Under the pieces are notes generated by a model. It saw only the letters and a list, made by a program, of their open reading frames with translations, was not told where the DNA came from and ran no database searches. A DNA stretch of 64,000 nt. It comes from Notospermus geniculatus (taxonomy: Eukaryota; Nemertea; Pilidiophora; Heteronemertea; Lineidae). The stretch is taken from assembly GCA_002633025.1 (NCBI GenBank), contig NMRB01000163.1, forward strand, positions 334,024-398,023, written 5' to 3'. The translations under genes were made by a program, and so were the position numbers. Shown here piece after piece: positions 24,289 through 37,592 of the stretch (its first letter is position 1; every line of letters begins with the position of its first letter).

Positions 24289-27200
24289 GAAATTTTAGAC
24301 AGAACAAAATACCCTCTTGAGGTCACGACTGGTCAGAGAAAATATGGTGGTCCTCCGCCAGATTACGACGGTCCAGAACCTGGGGCTGGCCAGGAGGTAA
24401 GGGTTGTCTGAAGGTTTGTCAACAGTCCCTGGGTCCAGGGTACCGGTACTTACACCCCTTTCAGATTACTAGTCATTTCGCAACCTTTTGGACAAGTATG
24501 ATAGCTCTCCCATGTTGCTAACATTCCTTGTGCATTTCCTTTCCAGGTATTCTGTGGGAAGTTACCGAAGGATGTGTATGAAGATGAGTTGATCCCTCTG
24601 TTTGAGAAGTGTGGCCAAATCTGGGATCTCAGAATCATGATGAATCCTCTGGAAGGTCAAAACAAGGGTTACTGCTTCGTCTCATTCTGCGACGAGGAAA
24701 GTGCTAAAAATGCTGTGGCGCAGGTGAGCCTATGTTTACCAAATTTATAGTTGTTGGGTAATTAAAAACAAAGACGATCAGTTTGGAAGGTTACTGGATT
24801 GTCAGGCAAAAGATTCACTTGTTTTCTAATGAGCAATCATTTTCTTCAGAATTGTCGTTGATGTTTGAGTACATGGTGTTTATATTGCATTTAGGTGAAT
24901 GACTATGAGATCCGAAAGGACAAGAGACTGAAGTGCAATATCTCCATTGCAAGTACACGACTGTTTGTTGGCAATATACCCAAAAGTCATAGCGGGGATC
25001 AGATCATGGAGGAGTTTGGAAAAATTTGTGGTGAGTTGATGCCCAAAGATTATGATCCACTGACTGAGCTATTTGTATGGATTTGAGCATTCAGTTAAAC
25101 GTGCAGGGTTAGTAGAGTATTATGTACTCAATCGGTTTCTTGGTTGTGATTTGGTCTTTTATTTTATTTTCAGATGGCATCAAAGAGGTCATTGTGTACA
25201 CATCTGCCGACAATACTGAGTGGAAAAACCGTGGATTCGCTTTCCTTGACTTTGATTGCCATAAAAATGCCTCCGCAGCCAAAAGAAAGCTGATGAAGAT
25301 CTTGGCTAATCCTGGAAACCCCAATAAAAAGAAAATTCCGTGGAATATAATTGTCGATTGGGCAGATCCTCAAGATGAGCCAGATGAGGAGACAATGTCC
25401 AAGGTATGCCTATTGCAGGGCTGATGGATTGTGAAGTCGCTAAATCTTAGGGCACTTGGTGAAACAACTTTGAACCAGATTTGCCTATTGCATACTCATT
25501 GAGAGTGCCCAGAATCGTCAGCTGCATGTGTGTTGTTTATCTGCACCATATTTATTCCCTCTCACTTATGAGTTGTTTGTTTTGCTTCAGGTGAAAGTTC
25601 TGTATGTCAGTAATCTCACAAGTGATGTCACAGAGGAAGAGTTGAAGGATAAATTTTCCAAATACGGTGAACTTGAACGGGTCAAGAAATTATCAGGTTA
25701 TGCATTCGTCCACTTCCTGAAGCGGGACGATGCCGTAAAGGCATTGGAAAATATTCTGAGTGATGCAGTAAGTAGAATTGTCCCCTTCGTAATAGCAAGT
25801 CCTGCCATCGTGCAGTCTTTCCAGATACTCCGGCTTATTTGGACTCTCTGTAGCACTATCACTCATAGATTTTGTGTTATTTTCAGGAAATAGGTAAAAA
25901 CAAGTTTGAAGTGTCACTTGCCAAGCCACAAACAGAGAATGCCCAAAAAATGAAAGAACGGAGAAAGAAAATACGGCAACGACCACCAGCATTCATGGGA
26001 GGTCCGCCGTTCATGTAAGCCATAACTTTCTTTTCCTCTTGCAGGGCTAGAATTTAAAATTTCGTGGGGCACTGCCATTTTGGCCTTGGGTAATGATGAA
26101 GTCAAGTAAGATTTAACAGGGGCACCAAGGCCGCTGCACATTTTTGGGGGTGGGCACCCAAGGCCATGGCTATGGTGCCCGTGGTAAAATTCTAGCCCTG
26201 CTCTTGTTACCTCAGCCCGGTTATCTCTGCCAAGGTTATTGACCCAAGACTTTAACATTTTCCTCAGTCAAATAACCCCACTCCACCAAATGTCAGTCTG
26301 ACTTGACTGATCTGACTCTTAAGTCTTGGTGCTGCTACTGAGGTCCGACATTTTAAGCTTGGCAACATCAGTAGCAGTATGATTGGTAGAACTGCTTGTA
26401 GTGAAAAAAAGGCCTAATCAGTTCCAATATGGTCACTAAATTTCCTACTTTCTTTTCAGGGGCGACAGATGCGGCCGATTCGGACGTGGTCCATGGGGTG
26501 GAGGCACGAGTATTTCTTGATTTATCCTCAATCTGAGACAGACTGTTGGGTTCTACATGACCATTTGTTTGATAGTTAACCCAAGATTGGCGATTTCTGT
26601 CACGCAACAGCTTGGAAATTGGATCAATCATGATTCTCAATCTCATTTTGACTTAGAGTAGTTACTGTTCTCAATTGTCGCGGTAACCAAAAGATCTTGA
26701 ATGTTCCTTGTTATTTTCCAGATATGTACGACATGTATGGTGGTGGATATGAACAAGGGTATGCAGGTGGCTACTTTGACCCAGTCTATGATGGGCCAGA
26801 TGGATATGATGATGGTTATGGTGATGGTTACGGCTGGGGATATCGAGGACACCCAAGAGGACGGATGGGCCCACGGGGCATGATGGTAAGTCAGGTATTA
26901 CTTTAAACTTATTAAATTGACATTTCATGTGATTGCTCAACAGTTAACCATGAAACTTTCGTCTTGTGCACTCTTGATATTGATTACAGTCGCTTGAACA
27001 GTGTTCTTGGTGTCAGGAAATTAACTGAAAATCATTAGACAGGTAATGTGGGTTTTTGATAACGAAACTAGAATTTCATTTCAAAAAGATTAGTTTCATT
27101 CTTTACAGGGGATGCGAGGTTCAATGGGAATGAGGAGACCACCTCGTAGAATGATGCCAGTTGGACGAGGCCGGGCGGGTATGCCAGTTGGCCGGGGTGG

Positions 27201-27465
27201 TCCACCCATGCGAGGTGGTCGTGGTGGTCGTGGAGGAATGGGTGCTGGTGATGCCAAGCCACCAATGCGAGGAGGAGGTAAGCGCAAGGCGGGTGGTGAC
27301 CACAGCCAGGGTGGTGGCAAACGCCGCAACGTTCAGGATTCCAACAACCAAAATTGGGGTGAAACACCCATTCCACAGCAGCCTCTTCAGCAGTCAACGT
27401 ATGACTATCCAGGCGACGATTCTCAGTGGTACACAGATTCATTTGGTGGTCAAAATTGGAACTAA
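24289..27465 (+). CDS. SYNCRIP: hnRNP R/Q (SYNCRIP)-like RNA-binding protein, N-terminus not resolved
   Basis: Nine exons: 24289-24396, 24547-24723, 24895-25030, 25174-25403, 25591-25767, 25887-26014, 26460-26509, 26722-26885 and 27109-27465. They join in frame to 508 residues. The family acts in mRNA stability, translation and splicing. Exon 1 carries the family block VTTGQRKYGGPPPD. RRM1 starts VFCGKLPKD (about 37), RRM2 RLFVGNIPKS (about 117) and RRM3 VKVLYVSNL (about 218). A Tyr/Gly/Asp-rich segment follows, then RGG-type repeats and the family end KRKAGG...NNQNW...PIPQQPLQQ...GGQNWN. Family assignment is firm; hnRNP R and Q cannot be separated here. The ~100-residue acidic N-terminal domain usual in the family is not found in the 2.6 kb upstream; a short candidate start exon lies at 22836. 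Confidence 0.93.
26041..26201. repeat. Fold-back element in hnRNP-gene intron
   Basis: Arms gcagggctagaattt and aaattctagccctgc (inverted) flank a centre with further inverted ggccttgg/ccaaggcc words. It is inserted between the exons ending 26014 and starting 26460. Confidence 0.85.
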
Positions 27466-28262
27466 ACCTTCTCATCCACCTCCAAAACATGGTGCCTACG
27501 ATGGCCGGTCATTTTTGATACCCATCTCAAAACAGTTTTCATTATCTCGGACACCCAATACAAAAAGGGGATTATTGATGTTTCCTGGGATTATGATTCT
27601 TGCATCAGGTGGAAGAAGGGATATCAAAAAGTTACTGTTTCTGTTCTAGAAACTCAGAGAAATATATTCAGGTCATATATGTATATGTAAATATATATAT
27701 ATATATATCTTCTACGTATTCTTGAGCAGCTGTTTCAGAAAATTCATTATATCATTCATTCAAAGTGGATTACTTTACCTTTGAGCATGCTGAGTCGACA
27801 AATCCAGCCATGTGTGAATAGACCATATCCATAGACGTCATTTTATGAAAATGTGAAGCTGAAGGTGTGGATTATATCATAGATTATTTTCCTGCATTAA
27901 TAAAACAAAAAAAAGACAAAAAATAACTGATCAAGTTCCAAAAAATATATGAAATTGAGAGACAAGAAATCAGGATTATTTGAAAAAAAATTGAAATGAA
28001 GTGACAAATTTCTACAATCTGAAGATGCTGAACCATTTTTGCCTGAATTGGCTTGTGTGTACTGAGGAATTACATCTTGGTGTGTAATAGTGTCTTCAAA
28101 AACTACATTGGTTTCGTGCGTGTACTACTGTTTCATAGTGGAACTTGTATATATTTTAGAATATGGATCAGTTCATAGTAGACTGCTTTGTTTTACTTCA
28201 TCATTTTATTCTGGCTTTGTCTCAGTGTCCTTGGTGTAAGCTCGACTTCAAAATTGAAAAGA

Positions 28263-28268
28263 AATAAA
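28263..28268 (+). terminator. Candidate proximal poly(A) signal of the hnRNP-like gene
   Basis: AATAAA about 800 bp after the stop codon, followed by a T-rich stretch, a usual arrangement for a polyadenylation site. Confidence 0.5.
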
Positions 28269-31200
28269 GTGTGGTTCCTTTTAAATTTTTTCTGATTTTT
28301 GCTATTTTTTTGGGTGTCAATCTTCACAAAATTCAGTGCAAAATTATTATTTTTGTTGACTCAGTGTGAAGCTTTAGATGTCCCAGATAGTGGAACAGAA
28401 ACAACCGGTGTTTTACCCGCTGTCCCTGGTTGTGTTCTACTGGTTTTCTCTCGGGGTGCCATTTATGAAGTGTGTGTGCAAAAATAAGCTTGTTGTTGCC
28501 ATTGGAATTGTGAGACAGAAGTAAGTTATTTGCCTGCATACTTCAAAAATGGCCGAATATGATAATATCCGTCTTCTGCTTTTCTTAAATCGCATAGTCA
28601 AGAGCTGTTGACACAATTCTTGTGGAGTTGCAGAATTTTTGTGTTGGTCATCACCTTTTTTGGCACCCTTAGCATTTCTGTCATATGAAATGGTGAATTC
28701 CTGCAATGTGCAAATAGTTTTAGAGTACTGTGTGGTGGTATGGCTATTGGTTTGAGTAAAATGCTGTCTGTGCTGCAACAATAGCGAAATGTGATTGATG
28801 ATGCCGTAGCAGAAGAAGCATGAAAATATGGAGTCGGATATATGCTAGCATTTTGGGGAAGGGCAATATTGAGCACAGATTTTCCTGGATTGTGGGTACT
28901 TGGTGCTTGTTTGGTACAGCCGCTCAGCTGTTACATGAATGTGAGAGCAGTCCTGTCAAATGCATCAAAAACCTGAAAGACCTGAATTTCTGTGTGCAGC
29001 GTTGGTTGCATAAATGAGGGCTGCCACTCGATAATTGTTGGCTGTGAGTGTTTATGATGTTCCCGTTTTACAATATTACATGTGTCAGATTATAATGAAG
29101 TTTTATCTTGATGCTTTCGCTTTTCTCGAGACTTGGATTTCCCTTCCTATGCTGCTGCCCATTGCTGAAGGCTGGCATGGGACCACATGTAAATTTACTT
29201 GCATGAAATATTTCTTGATAAAATCATTCATCTTGAATGCATGCATTTTTCTGCTGAGAAAAATTTGGAAGTTGTCTTTTATTCATTCGTTGTCGTCGTC
29301 ATGATCAAAGGTATGAAAGGCGAACACAATAAAGAAATTTTCTTTTATAACGTTATTAGACAAAATCATTTGTGTTGGTTCCTGTCAATGAAGTTTGCTT
29401 TTCGATTTCTTACCTGTGAAGTCATTTATGTATACTTATTTTCATGATCGTAGGCCATGGGAAAAACTCTTTCCTGCATATTATGGAATCATCTTGAAAA
29501 TCCAAGCCTTTGTGAAAAGGGTGTATTGTTCAGGAGCTTGCATCAGGTTTGTTCATTGTTGCAGCACAGGTCAGGATTGAGGCTTGCATACAGTTCTTGA
29601 TGAGCGTGTGCTTGTATCTTGTACAGTTGCACACTGAGGAAGAAACTTGTTATCATAGTTAGGAATTCATTGAGAAGTAAATGCATAACGAGAGAATAAT
29701 GATGGAAATCTGTTGATGTTGTCGTCCTTGCAAGAATCATGTACTCCAGTGTGTTCAGTTAGCAGGGTTGGGGTTAATGCTTTTCCATGCCACTAGAAGT
29801 AACACAGACTCGTGTATAACCCCATTTCTGTGACCATAACTTTTCAAATCTTGAATGGAAAATCAGTACGCACAAGTAGATGTGGCTATTTCAGTGATTG
29901 CATTGCCAAGGGTGTGAAGTTCTGGAAATAAAGATGTGTCTCGTCAACTCCCACAGCCTACTCGACAAGTTATAATGACTCCAACCCTGAATAAGTTGCA
30001 TGCGTCTTTTCTGGTACATTTTGTACGGTGCCTTACATTACGAAAAAAACAAGGTCACTCTGTTGACATGACAGCACGAACGCCAATCACCAGGAACGAG
30101 GTTGACACATTGAAACAATATGGCGACCACCATTACGTTATTTCCTTATGGTCTGCACCATTCAGTGAAACGGTAAAATTTTAAATTGACAGAACAGAGA
30201 TGATATTTTATGATTACATGACAGAATGTTTTATATGTTCAGTTTCTGCATGAGCTTGATAGTTGGAAGGTCCATGAAGGATTGTGCTGCCAACCATTTT
30301 ACCCTTGCACTTATCTGAAATTATGTTTCAGAATTATACTGTGAGATATGTAAGGCACCATTATCCCTTTGTATGTAATTTTTGTTGCTATTGGTGACTA
30401 ATTATGGCTTTTTCTTTTCTCTTTTTCTCCCCTTGTCACTAAAGCCAATGCAAAAAATTGACTGGAAAGTCATCATGAACCAGCACAAATGAAATGAAAA
30501 AGAACTAATTTGGAATATGGCCTGATCACTACAGTTACAAAAACAATGTGCGATGTGCAGAAACATTTTTATTATTATTTCACATTTGATGGTATAAATT
30601 TTGTGCTTTTGTAGAAAGAAAGAAAATTTTCGAACGTTTGCAGCTATTCATATAGTCAACAAAAATAAAAGAGACAAAATTATGTTTATTTAGGATTATA
30701 TAGTAAGCCAGAATTGGGCATTTTATTTATGTGAGGAAAATGCATTATAGAAAATATGTCTTTTGCCATTGTGCACACTGCTGCAAACTGTCATCTGTCA
30801 GCATGTGGAGTTCCTGGCTTCATGAATTGGCTGTTTAGGAACCTGATGTGGCGAAAGCTGGTCTTCGCACCTACACATGCGTTCCCAGTCAACTGTGAGG
30901 AGCCAGACAGCGAAAGCGTCACACCCATCAGATGATAGTGTCATGGCATGAGCAGTGGACAACGCAATAGGACCATCAAGTATCAGGTAAAACTTGATCA
31001 GATACTAACGATCCTGGGGTCAACCTCTGTTTGTAGCAATATGCTGTGGGTATGAACTTCAGACTTGTGAAATTTCTGAAAACATAGATGAAGTTATTTT
31101 GCTTCTTCAACGTCAGTGCTGAAAGATCGAAAAATTGCAGAGAAACAACACAAGATATTACACAAAACGCACCTTTTACCTCAACATCTACATGAGTGGG

Positions 31201-31921
31201 ATGGACATTCACTGAATGAAAAATTCTGTTACCGGGTACTTTTCATGAGAGAATCTCTGAAACTGGCAAAGCATGGCTTGTAATCTTATTACAACTGTCA
31301 GCCTGGCTTGACTCCAGTGTTCAGTGATGTGTGGAGCAGTATGTAAAGGCTCAGTTGTATGGTTCGAATAAGAGAAAATGAATTGTGTTAGAGAAGCACA
31401 CCCCCAATGTGATGCCATGCCTGAGGAATTGATGTTCAGGAATCATAACACAGTTCTTGATTTTCAATAAAGGATATGCCTCTAATTCTTCACTTCCTGT
31501 GCACTCTTTATTTGACTACATGTGAGAGTGGAATGTTGAGTAGAACTTAGGGATGTTGTGTTGTTAATGCAAGGTAACTTATCTTCTCACTTTTATAGAA
31601 GGAGGGAACAGAAACAGCATTTGACAATCAGCTGTTAGCCTCCGGAAAAATGCCTAACTTGGTAAGTATTCACGATGGTCTGTTGGGCAAACTGGTGATG
31701 AAGAGCTGTCAAGTTTCTTAGTTTTGGACTTAAAATCTGCTCTGTTGGCCCATACATAACTTGCCATTGTCATGAAACCCAAGGTACATAAATAAATGAC
31801 TATCCTGTGGATACGATCAAGCTGCAACCAAGCCCTTTTCGGAATCCTTGCAAAGGACAGTGACTGTGGGAAGTCATTAGTTTTGTCTGCAGAGATGTAG
31901 ACAAAGATGGCATGGACACAT

Positions 31922-32049
31922 GGGGTCATATTCATAAAGCGGTTCTATCGTTAGAACTGTCTTAGGCCGGTTCCAAGTCAAGTGTTTGACGACACTTGGA
32001 AACGGCCTAAGACGGTTCTAATGATAGACCTGCTTTATGAATTCGACCC
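31922..32049. repeat. Fold-back element
   Basis: Near-perfect inverted arms starting ggggtcatattcataaagc and ending with gctttatgaattcgaccc, 128 bp in all, with an internal ttaggccg/cggcctaa pair. Confidence 0.85.
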
Positions 32050-33578
32050 ATGGAGCTGAGCGTTGTATTGATATTGTTCAGGTGCTGGAAGAAACTAAAC
32101 TTGCTCCAACCCCAAAACACAGAAATCGGAATTTTTGTGTATGACCTTGAGAATTTCCATTTCCAGGTGTTGCCCTTGCTGCATGAAGGGTTTTAGCAAG
32201 AGATAGCGTACAAGAAAGGAGAACAAAAGTTGCCAGTGCCACATACAAAACTCAGGGACATTGTACATATTGGCAGCTCTTTTATACTGAGAACCACGTC
32301 AAGTGAGTTCATTGGATGATCCGTAGGGAGCTTATTTACAGCATGCACCGGTGCATCGCCGCTCTTCACAACTCGTATTGAGATAGTGCAGGCTATGGAT
32401 CATCTTCTGGAAATAGTTGACAGTTGTTATCGTGGTGTAATAAGAATGCATGGTTCAACTTGGATGTGCAGATCATGATTGAATGGCAGTTACCACCGGG
32501 GAGAATCAGTGTCAATTAGAATATGTTCTGAAAAGGTTCAGTAAAATTAACCATACCAACCAAATATTGTTCTCGTACAAGTTCCAAGCTGATTGTATTC
32601 TAAAAGAGGGAAAAGCTGGCTGTTTGAACTTGCTCGACAAGAAACGCGTTGACAAGTGCTATTGATGCAACAATACCTGAAGAGTTGAATCTACCATCGG
32701 CATAAATATGTGGATTATTGATAGCACCAGCCAGTTGAACTTTGTTCATCAGTTAGTTTCAAACCATGTGTGGTCAGAAACTTCAAAACTTAAAACAGCT
32801 TTTTGAATCAAATGCTTTTCGATGCTGCAAATGGACCTTCTAAAAATGCATGAATCTAATGTTTAAAAAGTTAATCATATTTGTAAAAATATCACTTGAC
32901 TAATGATCATATGTAATTGTCATGAAAGTGTGTTGCACCCAGAGGGTTTTTATTTATTTTTGTTCGTAGGGAAAATCTTCCTTGTGTGTTCTATGCAGTG
33001 CTTTTGTGTCTTGTGTCCAATTATTTTCCATTATCTCAAGCAGTGTTTCAATGAAATACAGTTCAGTTACACAGGATAGATGTTCAGAATTGTTTCTGTG
33101 GAAGGAGCTGACCATATAGTAACTGACATACTGCAGTAAATTCATGTGTGTGTGTCTTCTGCACTATTTTGAAACATGTCATTCAGGAAAAAAATTGGGC
33201 TCAAGTCACAATCATGATACGTAGGAAGATGCAGTATGTTCCAGCAGCTTGCTTATGTGTGTTCAGCAAGGTGCCATAACTGTTTCCTTAAGTAGGGGAG
33301 ATCACTTCTTTCTCAGACAGGTCTTCTGATCAGGGCCTGCTCAAATCTGTGACTGTGTCAAAGATGCAGATGCAAATAACAAAGCCAATTGGGGTTAGAG
33401 AAAAATAAGAAAGGTACTCGTGCTTATAAGTGTGAAGTATTTTCCTCAACTGTAAGAAAAATTAGGACTGCTGCATCAAGGAATTTAATCCAAATTCAAG
33501 AGAATATTGTCAGAGAGAAGTTTCCAAACAGTTGTTCTAGTAGTCATTATAAACAGAAATGAATGAAAACTATAGTCT

Positions 33579-33734
33579 AAAGCGGCGAATCCACTAATGC
33601 AATTTTGGCTTGAGGCGGGGTTGCGATCCCTTATGATCACCTTATAAGGACTTCCGATTGCCATATAAGGTGATCGTTAGGGATTGCAACCCCGTCTCAA
33701 GCCTAAATCGCATTAGTGGATTCTTCGCCGCTTA
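33579..33734. repeat. Fold-back element, left member of an adjacent pair
   Basis: Inverted arms taagcggcgaatccacta... and ...tagtggattcttcgccgctt, 156 bp. It abuts the next palindrome with no spacer. Confidence 0.85.
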
Positions 33735-33868
33735 GGCTTCCATTACATAGAAGTATACGGTTGTATACGAAAATGTCGGTTAACAAAGGCTTCCCGAGGA
33801 TTCATGACCGTGAAGCCATTGTTAACCGGTGTTTTCGTATACCGTATACTTCTATGTAATGGGAGCCA
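33735..33868. repeat. Fold-back element, right member of an adjacent pair
   Basis: Inverted arms ggcttccattacatagaagt and acttctatgtaatgggagcc, 134 bp, unrelated in sequence to its left neighbour. Confidence 0.85.
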
Positions 33869-36820
33869 TAAGTCAACCTAACTTAAACCTGGGCAACATG
33901 CTAGGCCTGTGCAACAGACACCATAAAGTGAACGCAATGATTAAACCACAAACCACAGTATTTATCAGTTGACTGACCACGACCTTGGATTTGCTATAGG
34001 CTCGTGGAAAGTAAACCAAGTTACCCTAACATCATTAGGTAACTGCAACATGGAAAACGTGTGTACGTTTTCAAGCTTGGCATTTTGCCCATGTTGAAGT
34101 TAGGTTGACTTGGACTTTGATTCTATGGAAAGTACTGACGCATAAAATGTTAAACATTTTAAGTGATGAAATTGAAACACTTGGGGAAATAGTATTGACG
34201 GCTTAATAAGTGCATTGATTAATATTGGTCAAATTTGAATACTTCTGTATAATTTTGAAAGGATTTAAAATTTCTGCTGTAAATTGTGGCTGCTTGTCTA
34301 TAATTTTGTTCTGTAAATCATCGTATGTGTAGTATATGTACGAAACAAAGTATCTAGATATTTATCGAATACCATCAAATTGTGTGTAAAAACTTGTGGA
34401 TTCCATAGTAAATTATCCATTGTGAAAATGAAATTGTACTACACACATATTTTGTGAATGAGTGTCTCAGCAGTGTCAATTTCAATATTTTGGCCGTTGA
34501 ACATGTTAATTGTATTGATCATACAGCTCTGCACATTGCATTTATATATTATATATCTGTTCAGTTCATTACATTGGTATGGACTATGTATAATACAAAG
34601 ATGAGAAACTGACAATTCAGGCCTATAAGATAACCATATTCCAATTGAGCATTCTAACTTGTGACTTTTTGAGAAGTTTAAAACTACTATTCAACATGTG
34701 GAATTTTACTTATTTGCTTCAAATGTAGTATATTGGGAACTGTTCATTATTAACTTGTTGAAAATGTATACTAATTTTTTTATGTAATTGTGACTTGATA
34801 TGAAATCAGTTTGGGGAGTCTTCACTTAAGTATTTAGGATTACTGCAAGTTTGATGATAATGACACCAACTTCATGGTTCTGGCTAGAAGTTCTTGGGGG
34901 CTGTATTTCAGAATTCTATTGATGACTTGGGACACATTTTTGATAATAGTACAAAACAATATGGGTGCATTTGAAAGCATTCTAGTTCTTTATTAACTTG
35001 TCAACGAAAGAAATTCCAAAGAAAAATGTCTTTGAATTGAACATCCTGGCTTGAACCTTTGAACATTTTAAAACGTGAATCTCTCATTGGCATAGGTTAG
35101 GTGTGACTGTTCTCGTAGAGATTTTGGTTATTCATTGACGCCGCAGTGCATGTATTTTGTTGTTATAAAACAGTGGTGAGTCCTTTGCTGATTTGTATCA
35201 TACGTATTCACATTCAAGAATCCTGTGGATCTGCCACACCTTCGGTCCTAATTTCGAGGTTTTAAAAAGATTTGAAGTAAAATGATATAGTGTTGAGTGC
35301 TTGCACTGTTGTGTGTATTCTCATTTTCTGCCCAAGCAGTTTACTGACCTGTGGTCCTCCAATTGTCTGAATGTGGAAGTGAAATGTCTATTTTCGTACA
35401 CTCTCAAATTAGTGACCATCAAATTAAAGGGACAAGTGCAAGCTGCCAACTTAGATACTTGTGGGTATTGAGTATCGTTTTCCTGTCTCTATTAAATCTG
35501 TGCATGTTGCATTGGTTCCATTGTTATTACTTGGGTGCAATGTATTGCCACTGATCTGGTGAAGACACATCCCTAACCCGAAGTCTTGTCACTAAGGAAG
35601 GCGGTGAGGAAGACGGCATTTAGTCCTCATTTGACCATGTCTGTCTCTCGAGCCAATACAGGCACCCCTGCGGTTGATCATGGTGAGTGTTAAATTTACA
35701 ACACTCCATTCTGTTGTGATCCAGCTTGTTGAAGCCTATTTTGCTTTGTAGAAGTACAGTTGGGTCTAAAGTCAATAAACAATGTTCTTCCTTCATTGAC
35801 TGCAAGTTAGTTATCAGTGGCCATCTTGTTTACTTGTCTGTGAACTTGGTGTTGACTGGGTGTCTGATGGATGCTCCGAAGATGTTACATGGGATTCCAG
35901 CGAATCCTCGAGACAGCATTTCAAAGTGAATCCAGATCTACAGTACTTTTGGGAGGTGTATGTGCAATGTAGTGAAATGTACGTGAATCTCTTACCCTTC
36001 CCTCTGGGGTGCAACATGGCGTGCAAGCTGTGATCATGTGCATTTATTGCTGTGATAATGTGAAGATCATGTCTTGTTGGTGGACATACATTTGGGTTAC
36101 GTTGAATAAATGGTGTATCAAAAAAATAACCAGTGTTCCTTTCTTACTTCACTCCGTGGATGTGAACAGCATTTTAATATTTTACTGATGTCTGCGGGAA
36201 TGCTCATCTTGCATGTCTTGGTCGGTCAAGAGACGTAAGTTTCAAGAGCAGATCTTGAGGGAGGGTTGGTTGTTGTGGTGCCTTCATCCATATCACTCTA
36301 CCAAAGGCATTTGTACATGAAAGCTTCAGTTCCCTCCCGTATAAAATTTAATTGCCTAATGTTCTGTTGACCTCGCAACATTTTGCCTTTTCTCTCAGTT
36401 GCAAAAAATAGGCCGAGGCCTAGGCCTAATCCCCAAGAAATGGAAAAGTAGCCTAGCATGATTAGCACCCAATAAGCTTCTACAAAAAAATTTCGGTTGT
36501 GATCCCAGATCCTTATCCACCATCATCATTAACTGTTAGGACATTATCGCAGTAAAAGGAGTGCTGCTACTGGGGAATTCAATCTTGAAGAGGCCATGCT
36601 GCCCATCTTGCATTCTACAGTTCTTGCATGTCAAGTAGGCTAGATAGATCATGTAGGCCAAGGCCTAGATAAGGGAACCTACATGACCTAGTTTTCATTG
36701 TCATTTCCCAATTCCCTTTCTGGTATGATTTCATACGCTTGCGCCTACTCCCGTATCATCTCTGCAGTAGATTTTGGAAGGTGGCACTGTAGCTGGGACA
36801 GAGTACCAGTTGTAGGATTC

Positions 36821-37240
36821 AAGATGGCGGGTCGTGCCTCGTCTTTTCATCTTTGTGACTTTTTCACTGCCGCTTTCACATTCTAAGCAAATCCATTTGA
36901 CAGAATATCGATAAGTCACTGCCTAAGTATTGTTAGAATCACGAGGTATAATCTTATGTCGTATATTTGCCTTCTGTCTATGTTGTGTGCGCGCAAATTC
37001 CAGTCGGAGCATGCAAGCCTCGCCGGTTTGCGCTTTCTTAATTGTCCAGCAGATGGCGCTGTTGCAGAACTCGTCCCGTGAATTCTTTGTTTCTCTCCTC
37101 CCGCCTTCACTTCAGTCTGTATCAATATCATTGTGATTACTTCGCAGCTTTCAAAACAAGTACTACCATGGCATTAGACATGATCCCCTTTATTGCCAAC
37201 AGTGCCATTCAATTCATGCATTTGCCATGCCAGTAGTGAG
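36821..37240 (+). promoter_or_regulatory. Probable promoter and first exon of the array gene
   Basis: Contains aagatggcgg (36821-36830), a YY1-type site as at two other promoters in this window, in a locally CG-richer stretch before the first coding exon. An ATG in strong context (accatggca, 37168) opens MALDMIPFIANSAIQ... . If a donor at gccatgcca|gtagtg (about 37231) is used, this joins in frame to the exon at 37538 and would extend the protein N-terminally. That is only a possibility. Confidence 0.4.
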
Positions 37241-37592
37241 TAAGCGAGGCCCACACTCCAGCAGAAAGTAGGCTCATTGGCACACGGATTTTGTCCCGTT
37301 GTCCGTAAAAAATCGATCAAATGGGCTTTTGCGTTGTCGTATCCGGAAAACTAGGCCAAACGAAGGAAATGGACTGGATCCAATGAACCCCGCATAAGAA
37401 AGGAAACAAGCCAGGCCCAGGAACTACTAGGCCTACACGGACCCATCCTGACCCATACCGGTACCATGTGGCCTTGTCTAGGCTTACTCCTAAACACTCC
37501 TGAGGTCTATATTAACAAAGATTTTCTCTATTTTCAGGGTTTATGGACCAGGTCTGTTGACAGTGATTCACAAGCAAACGGTTAAATTAAAA

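Larger units (their letters stand above)
27466..36800 (+). other. Long AT-rich non-coding tract after the hnRNP-like gene
   Basis: No supported coding exon on either strand in 9.3 kb. AATAAA occurs at 28263-28268 and again in a/t-rich context near 29923, 31467 and 36105. The tract may be a very long 3' UTR with several polyadenylation sites, as in vertebrate SYNCRIP, or unannotated non-coding transcripts. It contains fold-back elements at 31922 and 33579-33868. Confidence 0.45.

Noticed and set aside
27068-27490. Minus-strand frames over the RGG exon of the hnRNP-like gene
   Set aside because: They are shadows of the GC-biased RGG/YG coding sequence.
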